Of a stretch of DNA of 64,000 nucleotides, positions 32,148 through 41,407 are shown in pieces. This DNA is from Bradyrhizobium liaoningense (GTDB taxonomy: Bacteria > Pseudomonadota > Alphaproteobacteria > Rhizobiales > Xanthobacteraceae). The stretch covers positions 1,201,077 through 1,265,076 of the forward strand of contig NZ_JAFCJT010000001.1 in NCBI RefSeq assembly GCF_018130785.1, in the 5' to 3' direction. The position numbers were made by a program, and so were the translations under genes. Each line of letters opens with the position of its first letter. Position 1 is the stretch's first letter. Under the pieces are notes generated by a model. The model made no database searches. It saw only the letters and a program-made list of their open reading frames with translations, and was not told where the DNA came from.

Positions 32148-33884
32148 ATGACGATGACGCGCGGACTCCTGATTTCGGTCGGCCAGCACTCCGATAGGGG
32201 TCGCAAGCCCGTCAACCAGGATTTTCACGGCGTCCTGATTCCGGAAGAGCCGCTGCTCAGCCTGAAGGGCATTGCGGCCGTTCTCGCCGACGGCATCTCG
32301 AGCAGCACGGTGAGCCAGATCGCGAGCGAGTCGGCGGTCAAGAGCTTCCTGATGGACTATTACTGCACGTCGGAATCCTGGACGGTGAAGACGTCTGCCC
32401 GCCGCGTGCTGGATGCGACCAATTCCTGGCTGCACGCGCAGACGCGCAAGAGCCAATATGCCTATGATCGCGACAAGGGCTATGTCTGCACGCTGACCGC
32501 CATGGTCATCAAGGCGACCACGGCGCACATCTTCCATGTCGGCGACTGTCGCGTCTACCGCGTCGCCGGCAAGGCGCTCGAGCAGTTGACCGACGATCAC
32601 CGGATCATCGTGTCGTCGGAGCAGACCTATCTCGGCCGTGCGCTCGGCATCAATCCGCAGCTCGAGATCGATTACCAGACGGTCGAGATCGAGGCCGGCG
32701 ACACCTTTATCCTGGCGACCGACGGCGCCTACGAATTCGTCGATCAGCGCTTCATCACGAGCGCACTCGGCGAGCACGCAGCCGAGCTCGACGGCGCGGC
32801 AAAGGCGATCGTCGAGGAAGCCTACCGGCGCGGCAGCGACGACAACATCACCGTTCAGATCCTCCGCATCGACGCGGTGCCGCAGCGCGAGCCGGCCGGC
32901 ATCTTCAATCAGACGTCACAGTTGCCGCTGCCTCCGCTGCCGGAGCCGCGAGCGATCTTCGACGGCTACAGGATCGTCCGGGAGATTCACGGCAGCAGCC
33001 GCAGTCATATCTATCTCGCCGTCGATGCGGAGACTGACGAGCCGGTCGCGCTCAAGCTGCCGTCGATCGATTTGCGCGACAACGCCGCCTATCTCAAGCG
33101 TTTCCTGATGGAGGAGTGGATCGCGCGCCGGATCGACAGCCCGCACGTGCTGAAGCCGCTGTCACAGTCGCGCCGGCGCAGCTACCTCTACGTCGCGACC
33201 GAATTCGTCGAAGGGCAGACGTTGAAGCAGTGGATGACCGACAATCCACGCCCCGATCTCGAAACCGTCCGTGGGCTGGTCGAGCAGATCGCCGCGGGCC
33301 TGCGGGCCTTCCACCGCATGGAAATGCTGCATCAGGACCTCAGGCCCGACAACATCCTGATCGACAAGACCGGCACCGCGAAGATCATCGACTTCGGCTC
33401 GGTCAGGGTCGCGGGCGTCGCGGAGGCCGCGCCGCGAGACGAGGCCGACGACATTCTGGGAACGGTCCAGTATACGGCGCCGGAGTATTTTCTCGGGCAA
33501 GGCGGCTCGCCGCGCTCCGACATGTTTTCGCTGGCCGTGATCTGCTATCAGATGCTGACGGGAAAGCTTCCCTATGGCACCCAAATCGCCAGGATCCGCC
33601 GCAAGGCGGACGTGCGCAGACTTCAGTATCGCCCCGCCGACGACGACCGCAACGTGCCTGCCTGGGTCGACGGCGCGCTCAGGCGCGCGCTCCATCCCGA
33701 TCCCTACAAGCGGCACGAGGACCTATCCGAATTCGTCTTCGAGCTTCGCACGCCCAATCCCGCCTATCTCGACACGCGGATCACGCCGCTCCTGGAGCGC
33801 AGCCCGCTGATGTTCTGGAAGCTGACCACGGCGGCGCTTGCCTGCGCGGTGATCGTGCTGCTGGCGATGCTGCACGCGCGGTAG
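32148..33884 (+). CDS. Fused PP2C-type protein phosphatase and Ser/Thr protein kinase, membrane-anchored
   Basis: 578 residues. PP2C domain about 8-245: SDRGRKPVNQD, AVLADGISSS, HVGDCRVYRV, ILATDGAYEFVD and GSDDNITVQI provide the metal-binding Asp residues. Kinase domain about 265-540: degenerate glycine loop (REIHGSSRSHIYLA), Lys in PVALKLPS, catalytic loop HQDLRPDN (Gln for Arg in HRD), DFG, and APEYFLG. A single C-terminal helix (FWKLTTAALACAVIVLLAMLH) tethers it to the membrane with both domains in the cytoplasm. It follows the FNT channel gene by 60 bp. A likely role is phospho-control of nitrite/nitrate transport or reduction, but no target is visible. Confidence 0.9.
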   Translation: MTMTRGLLISVGQHSDRGRKPVNQDFHGVLIPEEPLLSLKGIAAVLADGISSSTVSQIASESAVKSFLMDYYCTSESWTVKTSARRVLDATNSWLHAQTRKSQYAYDRDKGYVCTLTAMVIKATTAHIFHVGDCRVYRVAGKALEQLTDDHRIIVSSEQTYLGRALGINPQLEIDYQTVEIEAGDTFILATDGAYEFVDQRFITSALGEHAAELDGAAKAIVEEAYRRGSDDNITVQILRIDAVPQREPAGIFNQTSQLPLPPLPEPRAIFDGYRIVREIHGSSRSHIYLAVDAETDEPVALKLPSIDLRDNAAYLKRFLMEEWIARRIDSPHVLKPLSQSRRRSYLYVATEFVEGQTLKQWMTDNPRPDLETVRGLVEQIAAGLRAFHRMEMLHQDLRPDNILIDKTGTAKIIDFGSVRVAGVAEAAPRDEADDILGTVQYTAPEYFLGQGGSPRSDMFSLAVICYQMLTGKLPYGTQIARIRRKADVRRLQYRPADDDRNVPAWVDGALRRALHPDPYKRHEDLSEFVFELRTPNPAYLDTRITPLLERSPLMFWKLTTAALACAVIVLLAMLHAR

Positions 33885-34006
33885 GGTTTGAGCTCATGGA
33901 GGCGCAGACGTCAGCTTCTGGCAGGCAAACGGACATACCAAGGCAGGTCGACTTGTTCCGCTGATGACCCGAAGCGGACGTGCGTCGTGGTCGCAGCGAT
34001 ATCCGC

Positions 34007-34315
34007 CTACTGTCTCGACATCGAAATTAATAGCGTGTTGACGACCGGAGCAGGCGGATTTGTCATCTCGGACGGAGATACTGCTGCGTCGTTGAGATTG
34101 CGGACCGGGCGCTGCGATGCGGAGGGCGTGCTTAGGGCCAAACTCAACTTCTTCAGCATGCGCCGGAACTCGTGATCATACGACGCGTCGACATCGCGCA
34201 TCGTTGAAAACGATGTGACGAAATATTCCTTTAATCGGTCGATCGCTTCTCCATCTCCATAGAGAACACAAGCACTGTTGGGATTAGGAGCAAGATGAAC
34301 AATCACCTTCGGCAT
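34007..34315 (-). CDS. Possible small protein of unknown function, low-GC
   Basis: 102 codons starting MPKVIVHLAPNPNSACVLYGDGEAIDRL. The first 60 residues look protein-like (charged helices, FVTSFSTMRDVDASYDHEFRRMLKKLSLAL) and the tail is disordered. No domain recognised. Its first 21 bases overlap the start of the divergent plus-strand gene at 34295, and its ribosome site is weak, so it may be chance. Base composition is much lower in GC than the upstream genes. Confidence 0.35.
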   Translation of the reverse strand: MPKVIVHLAPNPNSACVLYGDGEAIDRLKEYFVTSFSTMRDVDASYDHEFRRMLKKLSLALSTPSASQRPVRNLNDAAVSPSEMTNPPAPVVNTLLISMSRQ

Positions 34316-34651
34316 GCAGCGCTTGCTGTATTCATTGTCATACTGCCGATTTTTACAATCGGTCACGCTCGCGCCCACGATTATCAGCACCCCGAGTTGA
34401 ACAGCTGGTATGAGAGCTTGCACAGTGGCAAAGGGCCTTGCTGCGATGGCAGCGATGCGAAGCGCGTTGATGACGCCGATTGGGAAGCTAAGGACGGTCA
34501 CTATCGCGTACGCCTTGATGGCGAGTGGGTTGATGTTCCGAACGAAGCTGTCGTGGATGGACCAAACCGCGCTGGCCGTACGATGGTCTGGCCTTACTAC
34601 CTAGATGGTCACCCGAAGCCGCGCTGCTTCATGCCGGGGAGCATGGGCTGA
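34295..34651 (+). CDS. Exported protein of unknown function
   Basis: 118 residues with a signal peptide (ALAVFIVILPIFTIGHARA, cleaved before HDYQ). The mature part HDYQHPELNSWYESLHSGKGPCCDGSDAKRVDDADWE... has adjacent cysteines and a third Cys near the end (PKPRCFMPG), consistent with a disulfide in the periplasm, and many acidic and aromatic residues. I recognise the pattern as a recurring hypothetical in Bradyrhizobium-like genomes but not a function. ATG 34295 follows TAGGAG. Lies in the low-GC segment. Confidence 0.8.
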   Translation: MNNHLRHAALAVFIVILPIFTIGHARAHDYQHPELNSWYESLHSGKGPCCDGSDAKRVDDADWEAKDGHYRVRLDGEWVDVPNEAVVDGPNRAGRTMVWPYYLDGHPKPRCFMPGSMG

Positions 34652-34691
34652 TAGCGAGCGCAGGCATGCAAGCCTGAAGTAGACCGGCGCT

Positions 34692-35822
34692 CTAGCACCC
34701 GTCGTCTCCTTCCACGACGGTCGACAAGAAGCTGGAACGAGCCAGGTCACATGCAATCGGTTTCGAGAACGAGGTGCCAAACCATCTACTTGTCAACGAA
34801 CCATCGTTGGTGACCCAGGGGATTGGCCGCAGTTGCGGCAGATAAGATGCATACGGCATCACTTTCGCAAGCGTCACTCTGACCAGATACTTTGCTAGAA
34901 AAGCCTCGTTCATTCCGCCGTCCAGTCCGCTATAGATCGGGGCTGCCGGCACGTTGTCATTGAGCAATCGCGCGAATTCGAGTTCGTCGGTACGTTGCTT
35001 CTCAAGCGCCCGCCGCGCAATTTTGGAATCCACGACAAACGCGGGGCATTTGTCGGTGGGACTGAACACGAGAGGATACGGCGAATTTGGTGGAGCTTGC
35101 GCATCGAACACATAGCGTCGATTGCACACGTCCACCTTAGGTTCGAGATGCGTCGTCTCGAAGTGATCGTTGCCGACTTTGAGCATTTTCCAGAAGGAGA
35201 GGTTCGGGCTATTTCGATGCTGCGCCAGGTTTGCCGGCGTCAGGCGGAATGGATAAGCCTGGACCTGAAAGGACGGTCGGCCGCCGAGGGAGTCCCGCGC
35301 TAGCGAATAGATCTCGCTTATCTGTTCGTCGGTCATGGCATAGCAACCGCTCGATGAGCAGTCGCCATGGATCATGAGTAAGCTGCCGTCGCGATTGTTT
35401 GCCTTGTCGAAGCTGTTGGGAAAGCCGACGTTGATCGCGAGATGGTAATCGGAATTGGGATTCATCAGCTCGGGAGTAATCGTATAGAACCCCTCTGGAG
35501 CCTGACGGTCACCCTCCTTCAGTTTCGGCCCGAGATCCCCCGACCACCGACAGATCGGGTACACCTTGAGGATTTTGAAGAGGCCTGTGGTGTCCTGTTT
35601 CCAGACTTCGAGCTCCGCCTCTTGCTTGAAGACGCGCACAAGGATAGGCGAGTATTTTGGCATCTTCTTTTGTCGGAGCAGCGAGAGCAACTCGGGTGGT
35701 AGCTCCTTTGTCGCCTTGGCCGGCAAGCGGTTGCTGTTTTCGCCAAGGCAGGTGGCCGGCGACAACGCCGCGAAAAAAGCTGCAGTCAGCACAAGCGCAC
35801 GGAGTGCCGTGGCGCCGATCAT
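34692..35822 (-). CDS. YafK-like L,D-transpeptidase, exported
   Basis: 376 residues from the ATG at 35822, which follows GAGG 7 nt upstream; a start ten codons earlier lacks a site. Signal peptide IGATALRALVLTAAFFAALSPATCLG. The catalytic region HGDCSSSGCYAMTD holds the family His and nucleophile Cys, preceded by DRQAPEGFYTI and LLMIHGDCS. L,D-transpeptidases of this group cross-link or cleave peptidoglycan-protein bonds. Longer than E. coli YafK because of a C-terminal extension of about 150 residues of unknown role. Located in the low-GC segment, stand-alone. Confidence 0.85.
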   Translation of the reverse strand: MIGATALRALVLTAAFFAALSPATCLGENSNRLPAKATKELPPELLSLLRQKKMPKYSPILVRVFKQEAELEVWKQDTTGLFKILKVYPICRWSGDLGPKLKEGDRQAPEGFYTITPELMNPNSDYHLAINVGFPNSFDKANNRDGSLLMIHGDCSSSGCYAMTDEQISEIYSLARDSLGGRPSFQVQAYPFRLTPANLAQHRNSPNLSFWKMLKVGNDHFETTHLEPKVDVCNRRYVFDAQAPPNSPYPLVFSPTDKCPAFVVDSKIARRALEKQRTDELEFARLLNDNVPAAPIYSGLDGGMNEAFLAKYLVRVTLAKVMPYASYLPQLRPIPWVTNDGSLTSRWFGTSFSKPIACDLARSSFLSTVVEGDDGC

Positions 35823-36082
35823 GACCCTACCTCGGGCGTGGAATCTGCTCATTTGGGTAGCGTGTAGTCAGTGGGTTCGTAAGGCAAGCCCAGATGGACG
35901 CAGTCACCAGAGAAGTTCGAGCTTATCGTTGGCCTTGGGGATGCCAAGACGCTCGGTCTCGTCGTCCGCTTCTGACCCCAACTCGGATATCGAGTGAGGC
36001 TCGCTATTGCGCCGCTATTGGAAGCACTTCGGACGCCGTTCACACGCCCTGGCTGCCGCACGTACGCTTGAACGGAGAGCCC

Positions 36083-37000
36083 TCACGCCGGCTCCGCCGC
36101 CTTCACACCGAGCGGCTTCGGCGCCATGCCGCCGCCCGGCTTGAGATGGAATTCGTAGCTCATCAGGTGCCATTGCCCGCTCGCCTTGGTGCCATCGGGC
36201 ATCTCAGGGTCGTTGCGCGGCTCGACCTTGGCGACGAGGTCGTCCTTCACCCCGAACACCACGTCGGAATCCAGATATTTGTCGCCGTCCATGAAGACGT
36301 GGGTGATCAGCGGCTCGTAACCCTTCGCATTGACCAGGAAGTGCACGTGCGCGGGGCGCATCGGATGACGCTTGGTCTGCACGATCATCTCGCCGACAGG
36401 GCCATCGGTCGGGATCGGGTAGCTGCAAGGCAAAATGGTGCGGAAGAAGAAGCGGCCGTCGCTATCCGTGATGAAGCGCGCCCGCGCTGAGGCGCCGATC
36501 TCGTCATAGTTCGCCTTCTGTGAATCGTAGAAGCCGTCATCGTCGGCATGCCAGACGTCGACGGGGACGCCCGCAAGCGGCTTGCCCTTGAGGTCGGTGA
36601 CGCGGCTCTGCACGAACATCCGTTCGCCGGTCTGGTTGTTCGGAGAGATGTCGGTGCCATGCGCGGTGACCTTGTGCTCGCCGACATAGAACGGGCCGAG
36701 CACCGTGGTCTGGGTCGCGCCGTCGCGATCGCGATGGTTGACGGCGTCGACCAGCATGGAGACGCCGAGCACGTCGGAGAGCAGGATGAATTCCTGCCTT
36801 GTGTCGGTGCATTTCTGGCCGGTGCGGGTCAGGAAATCGATGGCGTATTCCCATTCCTCGAAGGTCAGCCCGGTCTTGCTCACGTAATCGTGCAGCGACT
36901 TCACCAATTCCTGGAGCAGGAATTTCGCCCGCGTATCAGGCGTATTGTCGAAGCTTTTGACGACGGCTTCGGTGAGTTCGGTCTCGTTGAACTGGGTCAT
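36083..37000 (-). CDS. Intradiol ring-cleavage dioxygenase (hydroxyquinol/catechol 1,2-dioxygenase type)
   Basis: 305 residues. N-terminal helical linker domain (AVVKSFDNTPDTRAKFLLQELVKSLHDYV) and C-terminal beta core. The iron ligands are visible as two Tyr (GFYDSQ and CSYPIP) and two His (RPAHVHFLV). It opens catechol or hydroxyquinol between the two hydroxyls with O2. The N-terminal dimer domain points to the catechol/hydroxyquinol group rather than protocatechuate. No other aromatic-catabolism gene lies beside it; the divergent hydrolase at 37174 could share the promoter region. Confidence 0.92.
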   Translation of the reverse strand: MTQFNETELTEAVVKSFDNTPDTRAKFLLQELVKSLHDYVSKTGLTFEEWEYAIDFLTRTGQKCTDTRQEFILLSDVLGVSMLVDAVNHRDRDGATQTTVLGPFYVGEHKVTAHGTDISPNNQTGERMFVQSRVTDLKGKPLAGVPVDVWHADDDGFYDSQKANYDEIGASARARFITDSDGRFFFRTILPCSYPIPTDGPVGEMIVQTKRHPMRPAHVHFLVNAKGYEPLITHVFMDGDKYLDSDVVFGVKDDLVAKVEPRNDPEMPDGTKASGQWHLMSYEFHLKPGGGMAPKPLGVKAAEPA

Positions 37001-37173
37001 GGTGCGTTTGCCCTGAGCTTTCTCGTTGACCCCATGAGAGATCCTTGGGGCTCCCAGGAGGCGTTCCTGGGTGAGCCTACACCAGTCGGCGGGGCCGCGT
37101 TAAGCGCAACCGGCTTGGAATGGAGCCGTCATTTCGGTATCAACTTTCCGACAAAACGCCCCCGGAGGAACTG

Positions 37174-38448
37174 ATGCTCGCCCCTACCCCCGCCTCGCCC
37201 GAATCCGTGGGCATGTCCAAGGCCGCGCTCGACCGCGTCGATGCGCATCTGAAGAGCCGTTACATCGATGCCGGCCGTTTTCCCGGCACGCAGCTCCTGG
37301 TCTATCGCCGCGGCAAGATCGCCCACAGCTCGGTGCAGGGCTTTGCCGATGTCGAGCGCAAGGTGCCGGTCAAGGACGACACCATCTACCGCATCTATTC
37401 CATGACCAAGCCGCTCACCAGCGTCGCCTTCATGATGCTGGTCGAGGAAGGCCTCGTCGCGATCGACGAGCCCGTCGCCAAATACATTCCGGAATGGAAG
37501 GACCTCGGCGTGTTCGTCGCCGGCACCGCGCCGGCCTTCCTGACCCGGCCGCCGTCCCGGCCGATGCTGATCGTCGACCTGCTGCGCCACACTGCCGGCC
37601 TCACCTACGGCTTCCAGCAGCGTTCCAACGTCGATGCCGCCTATCGCGCGGACAAGATCGGCGAGGTCGAGAAAGCCGGCACGCTGCAGAGCATGATCGA
37701 GGCTCTTGCAAAGATCCCGCTGGAATTCTCGCCCGGCGAGTCCTGGAACTACTCGGTCGCGACCGACGTGCTTGGCTATCTCGTTGGCAAGATCTCCGGG
37801 ATGCCCTTCGAACAGTTCCTGAAACAACGCATCCTCGATCCGCTCGGCATGACCGACACCGATTTTCACGTGCCGGCCGCCAAGGCGCACCGTTTCGCAG
37901 CCTGCTATTCAGCCGATCCCGGTGGCGGCATGACCTTTCATGCCGGCCAGCGCCGCGAGGGCCTGACGCTCCAGGACGATCCGACCCAGAGCTCGTTCCT
38001 GTCCCCGCCCTCGTTCATCTCGGGCGGCGGCGGGCTGTGCTCGACGGTCGCCGACTATCTCACCTTCTGCCGCGCGCTGCTCAATGGCGGCGAGCTGGGC
38101 GGCGTCCGCCTGATCGGGCCGAAGACACTGGCGCTGATGACGAGCAATCACATTCCGGGCGATCGCGCGCTGCCGGAAGTCTCCCGCTCCCTGTTCTCGG
38201 AGGCGACCTATAACGGCATCGGCTTCGGCCTCGGCTTCGCCGTGACCATGCGCCCGGCGGAGACGCTGATCGCCGGCAGCCCGGGCGAATATAATTGGGG
38301 CGGTGCGGCCACGACCTCGTTCTGGATCGACCCGGCCGAGGAGCTGATCACCATCTTCATGACGCAGGTGCTGCCGTCGAGCGCCTATCCGCTCCGGCGC
38401 GAGCTGCGCAGCATGGTCTATGCCGCGATCACCGAGAGCAACCTTTAG
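37174..38448 (+). CDS. Beta-lactamase-fold serine hydrolase/esterase
   Basis: 424 residues, cytoplasmic (no signal peptide). The SxxK nucleophile motif is SMTK in IYRIYSMTKPLTSVAF, and the second motif is Tyr-Ser-Val in WNYSVATDVLG, where true class C beta-lactamases have YxN. That and DLLRHTAGLTYGF are typical of EstB-like esterases, and the third motif is in the GGGGLCST region. It probably hydrolyses an ester or lactone, not a beta-lactam. Start ATG 37174 lies 3 nt after GGAGGAA; the longer start at 37120 has no site. Confidence 0.87.
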   Translation: MLAPTPASPESVGMSKAALDRVDAHLKSRYIDAGRFPGTQLLVYRRGKIAHSSVQGFADVERKVPVKDDTIYRIYSMTKPLTSVAFMMLVEEGLVAIDEPVAKYIPEWKDLGVFVAGTAPAFLTRPPSRPMLIVDLLRHTAGLTYGFQQRSNVDAAYRADKIGEVEKAGTLQSMIEALAKIPLEFSPGESWNYSVATDVLGYLVGKISGMPFEQFLKQRILDPLGMTDTDFHVPAAKAHRFAACYSADPGGGMTFHAGQRREGLTLQDDPTQSSFLSPPSFISGGGGLCSTVADYLTFCRALLNGGELGGVRLIGPKTLALMTSNHIPGDRALPEVSRSLFSEATYNGIGFGLGFAVTMRPAETLIAGSPGEYNWGGAATTSFWIDPAEELITIFMTQVLPSSAYPLRRELRSMVYAAITESNL

Positions 38449-38459
38449 TCAAATCGACC

Positions 38460-38487
38460 GATCCCGCGGCCTCAGGGCCGCGGGATC
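38460..38487. terminator. Bidirectional terminator hairpin between hydrolase and TRAP genes
   Basis: GATCCCGCGGCC, loop TCAG, GGCCGCGGGATC: a perfect 12-bp stem between two converging genes, 12 bp after the plus-strand stop and 9 bp before the minus-strand stop. Confidence 0.7.
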
Positions 38488-38495
38488 GAGCCTGC

Positions 38496-39815
38496 TCATT
38501 TCAACATCTCCGGAACGATCAGGCGCGGCAGGAACAGCGACACGCTGGGCCAGATGATGACGGCTGCCAGCACGAGCAGCATCGGCACCAGCATGATCAC
38601 CGTGTCCTTCAAGGCGTAGCGCAGCCGCACGCCGGCGATCGAACAGGCAATCATCAGGCACAAGCCGTAAGGTGGCGTCACAAGCCCGAACGCCAGCGAG
38701 ACGATCGAGATGATCGCAAACTGGACCGGGTGCAGATCGACGGACCTGGCCAGCGGCTCGAGCACGGTGCCGACGATGACGATCGCCGGGATGGCGTCGA
38801 GAAAGCAGCCGACGACCAGAAAGCAGAAGGCGATGAAGAAACCCGCGGTGACCGTGCCCATGCCCCAGGTCGAGACATTGGCCAACAGCTCCTGCGGAAT
38901 CTTGTAGTAGGCCAGCAACCAGCCGAATGCGCTCGCAGTCCCCACGCAGAACAGCGCAACGCCGGCAAGGCGTCCGGTGTCGAGCAGTGCCTTGTACAGA
39001 TCGCGCCAACCGGTCTCGCGATAGAAGAACGCCGACAACGCCACGGAATAGAGCACCGCAACGCAGGCGGATTCGGTCGCGGTGAACCATCCAAGCAGGA
39101 TGCCGCCGACGATGATGAACGGCGTTATCAGCGCCGGTATGGACCGCCAGATCGCGCAGCGCATGTCCCGCCAGCTATCCTTCGGATAGGTCGGATAGCC
39201 TCGTCGCACGGCGTAGACGTGCACGGTCGCCATCTGGGCGCCGGCAATCAGGAGGCCTGGGACGATGCCGGCCAGATACATCGCGGCGATCGACGTCGAG
39301 ATCAGCCCGCCCCACACGATCATCAGGATCGACGGCGGGATGATGACGGCGAGCACCGCGGACACCGCGGTGATGGCGATGGAGAACGAGAGATCGTAGC
39401 CTTCCTTGGTCTGGGCATCGATGAAGATCTTCGACTGGCTCGCCGCATCGGCGGTCGAGGAGCCGGAGATGCCCGCGAAGAACACCGAGAGCACAACGTT
39501 GATCTGCGCCAGCGATCCCGGCCAGTGTCCGACCATCGAACGCGACAGCGCGACCAGCCGGTCGGTGATGCCGCCGATGCTCATCAGATTGGCAGTGAGC
39601 AGAAAGAACGGCACTGCCAAGAGGATGAATGAATTGTAGGCGTTGAAGGTTTCCTGCGCGAGCATCATCATAGAGAGGTGAGGCTCGATCAAAAGAATCG
39701 GCACGCAGGCAAGGCCAAGTGCGAAGGCAACCGGCACGCGGACGACCAGCAGGCCAACGAAAACCCCGAACAGGATGATCGCCGCCTGTCCGGCGGACAG
39801 AACATTCCCGCTCAT
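38496..39815 (-). CDS. TRAP transporter large membrane subunit (DctM family)
   Basis: 439 residues with about twelve hydrophobic segments. DctM hallmarks: AVPFFLLTANLMSIGGITDRL, VFFAGISGSSTADAASQSKI (GSSTAD ion/ligand loop) and TPPYGLCLMIACSIAGV near the end. It drives sodium-coupled uptake with the DctQ and DctP partners. The ATG at 39815 overlaps the DctQ stop by 4 bp; the longer start at 39878 lies inside dctQ. Last gene of the operon. Confidence 0.94.
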   Translation of the reverse strand: MSGNVLSAGQAAIILFGVFVGLLVVRVPVAFALGLACVPILLIEPHLSMMMLAQETFNAYNSFILLAVPFFLLTANLMSIGGITDRLVALSRSMVGHWPGSLAQINVVLSVFFAGISGSSTADAASQSKIFIDAQTKEGYDLSFSIAITAVSAVLAVIIPPSILMIVWGGLISTSIAAMYLAGIVPGLLIAGAQMATVHVYAVRRGYPTYPKDSWRDMRCAIWRSIPALITPFIIVGGILLGWFTATESACVAVLYSVALSAFFYRETGWRDLYKALLDTGRLAGVALFCVGTASAFGWLLAYYKIPQELLANVSTWGMGTVTAGFFIAFCFLVVGCFLDAIPAIVIVGTVLEPLARSVDLHPVQFAIISIVSLAFGLVTPPYGLCLMIACSIAGVRLRYALKDTVIMLVPMLLVLAAVIIWPSVSLFLPRLIVPEMLK

Positions 39816-40327
39816 GGCTTCACCCCAACCAGAATCCGCGCTTCGTCGAGAATCTGCTCGCCCGCAAACACGATCCAAGTTACGCCGGCCACCGGCCAGG
39901 CGACGTGGATCAGCCAGAGCGGCAGATCAGCCAACTCCGACGTCCTGTTCCAGGCGAACCGCGTGAATTCGAGACCGGCCCACACAAATACAAATGCAAG
40001 CGCCAGCACGCCGAGACGGGCGAGGATTCGCACCAGAGCCTCCGACCGCCGTGACAGATCGGGCCAGACGTCAACCTCGAAATGCTGGGCCTCCCGGATG
40101 CCGACCATGGCGCCGATCATGATGGTCCAGACGAACAGGAAGCGCGCCATCTCCTCCGTCCAGATGTAGGAGGGAATGAGCGGGGTGTAGCGCGATATGA
40201 TCTGCAGCGTCACCGGGATGACGAGAATGCCGACACAGGCCGCGAGCAGGATTTCGAGCAATTTCGCATAGGCCGCCGTCGCTCGGCGCCATAGCGACGG
40301 GTTCGCCGCAACAGGTATTTCGGTCAT
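39812..40327 (-). CDS. TRAP transporter small membrane subunit (DctQ family)
   Basis: 171 residues, four membrane helices; WTEEMARFLFVWTIMIGAMVGIREAQHFEVD is the classic DctQ segment with its conserved Glu-Glu and His. It links DctP to DctM. Translationally coupled to DctM by a 4-bp overlap. Confidence 0.93.
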   Translation of the reverse strand: MTEIPVAANPSLWRRATAAYAKLLEILLAACVGILVIPVTLQIISRYTPLIPSYIWTEEMARFLFVWTIMIGAMVGIREAQHFEVDVWPDLSRRSEALVRILARLGVLALAFVFVWAGLEFTRFAWNRTSELADLPLWLIHVAWPVAGVTWIVFAGEQILDEARILVGVKP

Positions 40328-40408
40328 TGGAGCTCCGCGGTGGCGATCATCACCAAAGGGGCAAGCCGCAAGGCTTGCCCCGATATTGCGTCGGTAGACA
40401 TGGAGAGG

Positions 40409-41407
40409 TCAGGCGACGTTGATCTTCTCGAAAATGCCTTCCGCGCCGATTTCCTTGGCGTAGGTGGCCATCACGGGATCGGCGAGTTTCTTCATGGCGT
40501 CCCGCTCCTCGAACGGAACGCGCTTGAGCTTGCCGGCCTTCTCAAGCGCGTCGAGCTTGATCACCTCTTCGCTCGACTCAAGCTGACGGCCGTAGTCGCC
40601 GGCTTCCTTGCCGGCCTTCATGATCGCGTCCTGCAAATCCTTCGGCAAGGTCTTCAACGTCTTCACCGAGAAGCAGATCGGCCGGATCGAGACGGCGTGC
40701 TGGGTCAAATTGAGATGGGGGGCCACTTCGTAGAACTTCATCGCCTCGACACCGGCGGCTTCGTTTTCGCCGGCCGATATCACACCGTTCTGGATCGCGT
40801 TGTAGATTTCGTTGTAGGCGATCACCGTCGGGCTCATGCCGACTGCCGCAAAGGTCTTCGACCAGATCGGCGCGCCCTGCACGCGAACCTTGAGGCCCTT
40901 GAGATCGGCGAGATTCTTGAGCGGCTTGTTGGCGAAGATATTGCGGATGCCACCGCCGGAATAACCGATCAGGACGACCTCGGCTTTCGCCGCGACTTCG
41001 TCGGCGATCGGCGCCAGGATGTTGGCTTCGACGACCTTGTTCATGTGCTCGATGCCCTTGAACACGAAGGGCGCATCGATGAAGGGAGCCGCCTTGGCGA
41101 AGGTCGACATGTGAGCCGGCGAGACGATGCCGTAATCGACCGCCTTGCCCTGCGACATATACTCGAAATACTGTTTCTCGAGGCCGAGCGAGGAGTTCTT
41201 GTGCAGGGTGAAGTTGACGGGCTTGCCATAGTACTTCTTCACCAGCTCCTCGAACCGGATCAATGCCCGGTTGAAGGCGTGGTCGTCGTTGAACTGGACC
41301 GCGCCGTTCAGCGTGATCGGCGCTTGCGCCCTGAGGATCGACGGCATGCCAATCGTAGCCGCCGCAGTGGTCGCACCGAGACCAGCGAGAAATGATCTTC
41401 GCTTCAT
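40409..41407 (-). CDS. TRAP transporter substrate-binding protein (DctP family)
   Basis: 332 residues from the ATG at 41407. The signal MKRRSFLAGLGATTAAATIGMPSILRAQA resembles a Tat leader (RRSFL). The binding core shows QKQ-type helix segments GSSAA-like FNRALIRFEELVKKYYGKPVNF, GLKVRVQGAPIWSKTFAAVGMSPTVI (carboxylate-binding Arg) and AIQNGVISAGENEAAG. It binds an organic acid, probably carboxylate. Separated from DctQ by 81 bp, it leads a complete DctPQM set. Upstream ORF extension to 41668 overlaps the intergenic region and is rejected. Confidence 0.93.
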   Translation of the reverse strand: MKRRSFLAGLGATTAAATIGMPSILRAQAPITLNGAVQFNDDHAFNRALIRFEELVKKYYGKPVNFTLHKNSSLGLEKQYFEYMSQGKAVDYGIVSPAHMSTFAKAAPFIDAPFVFKGIEHMNKVVEANILAPIADEVAAKAEVVLIGYSGGGIRNIFANKPLKNLADLKGLKVRVQGAPIWSKTFAAVGMSPTVIAYNEIYNAIQNGVISAGENEAAGVEAMKFYEVAPHLNLTQHAVSIRPICFSVKTLKTLPKDLQDAIMKAGKEAGDYGRQLESSEEVIKLDALEKAGKLKRVPFEERDAMKKLADPVMATYAKEIGAEGIFEKINVA

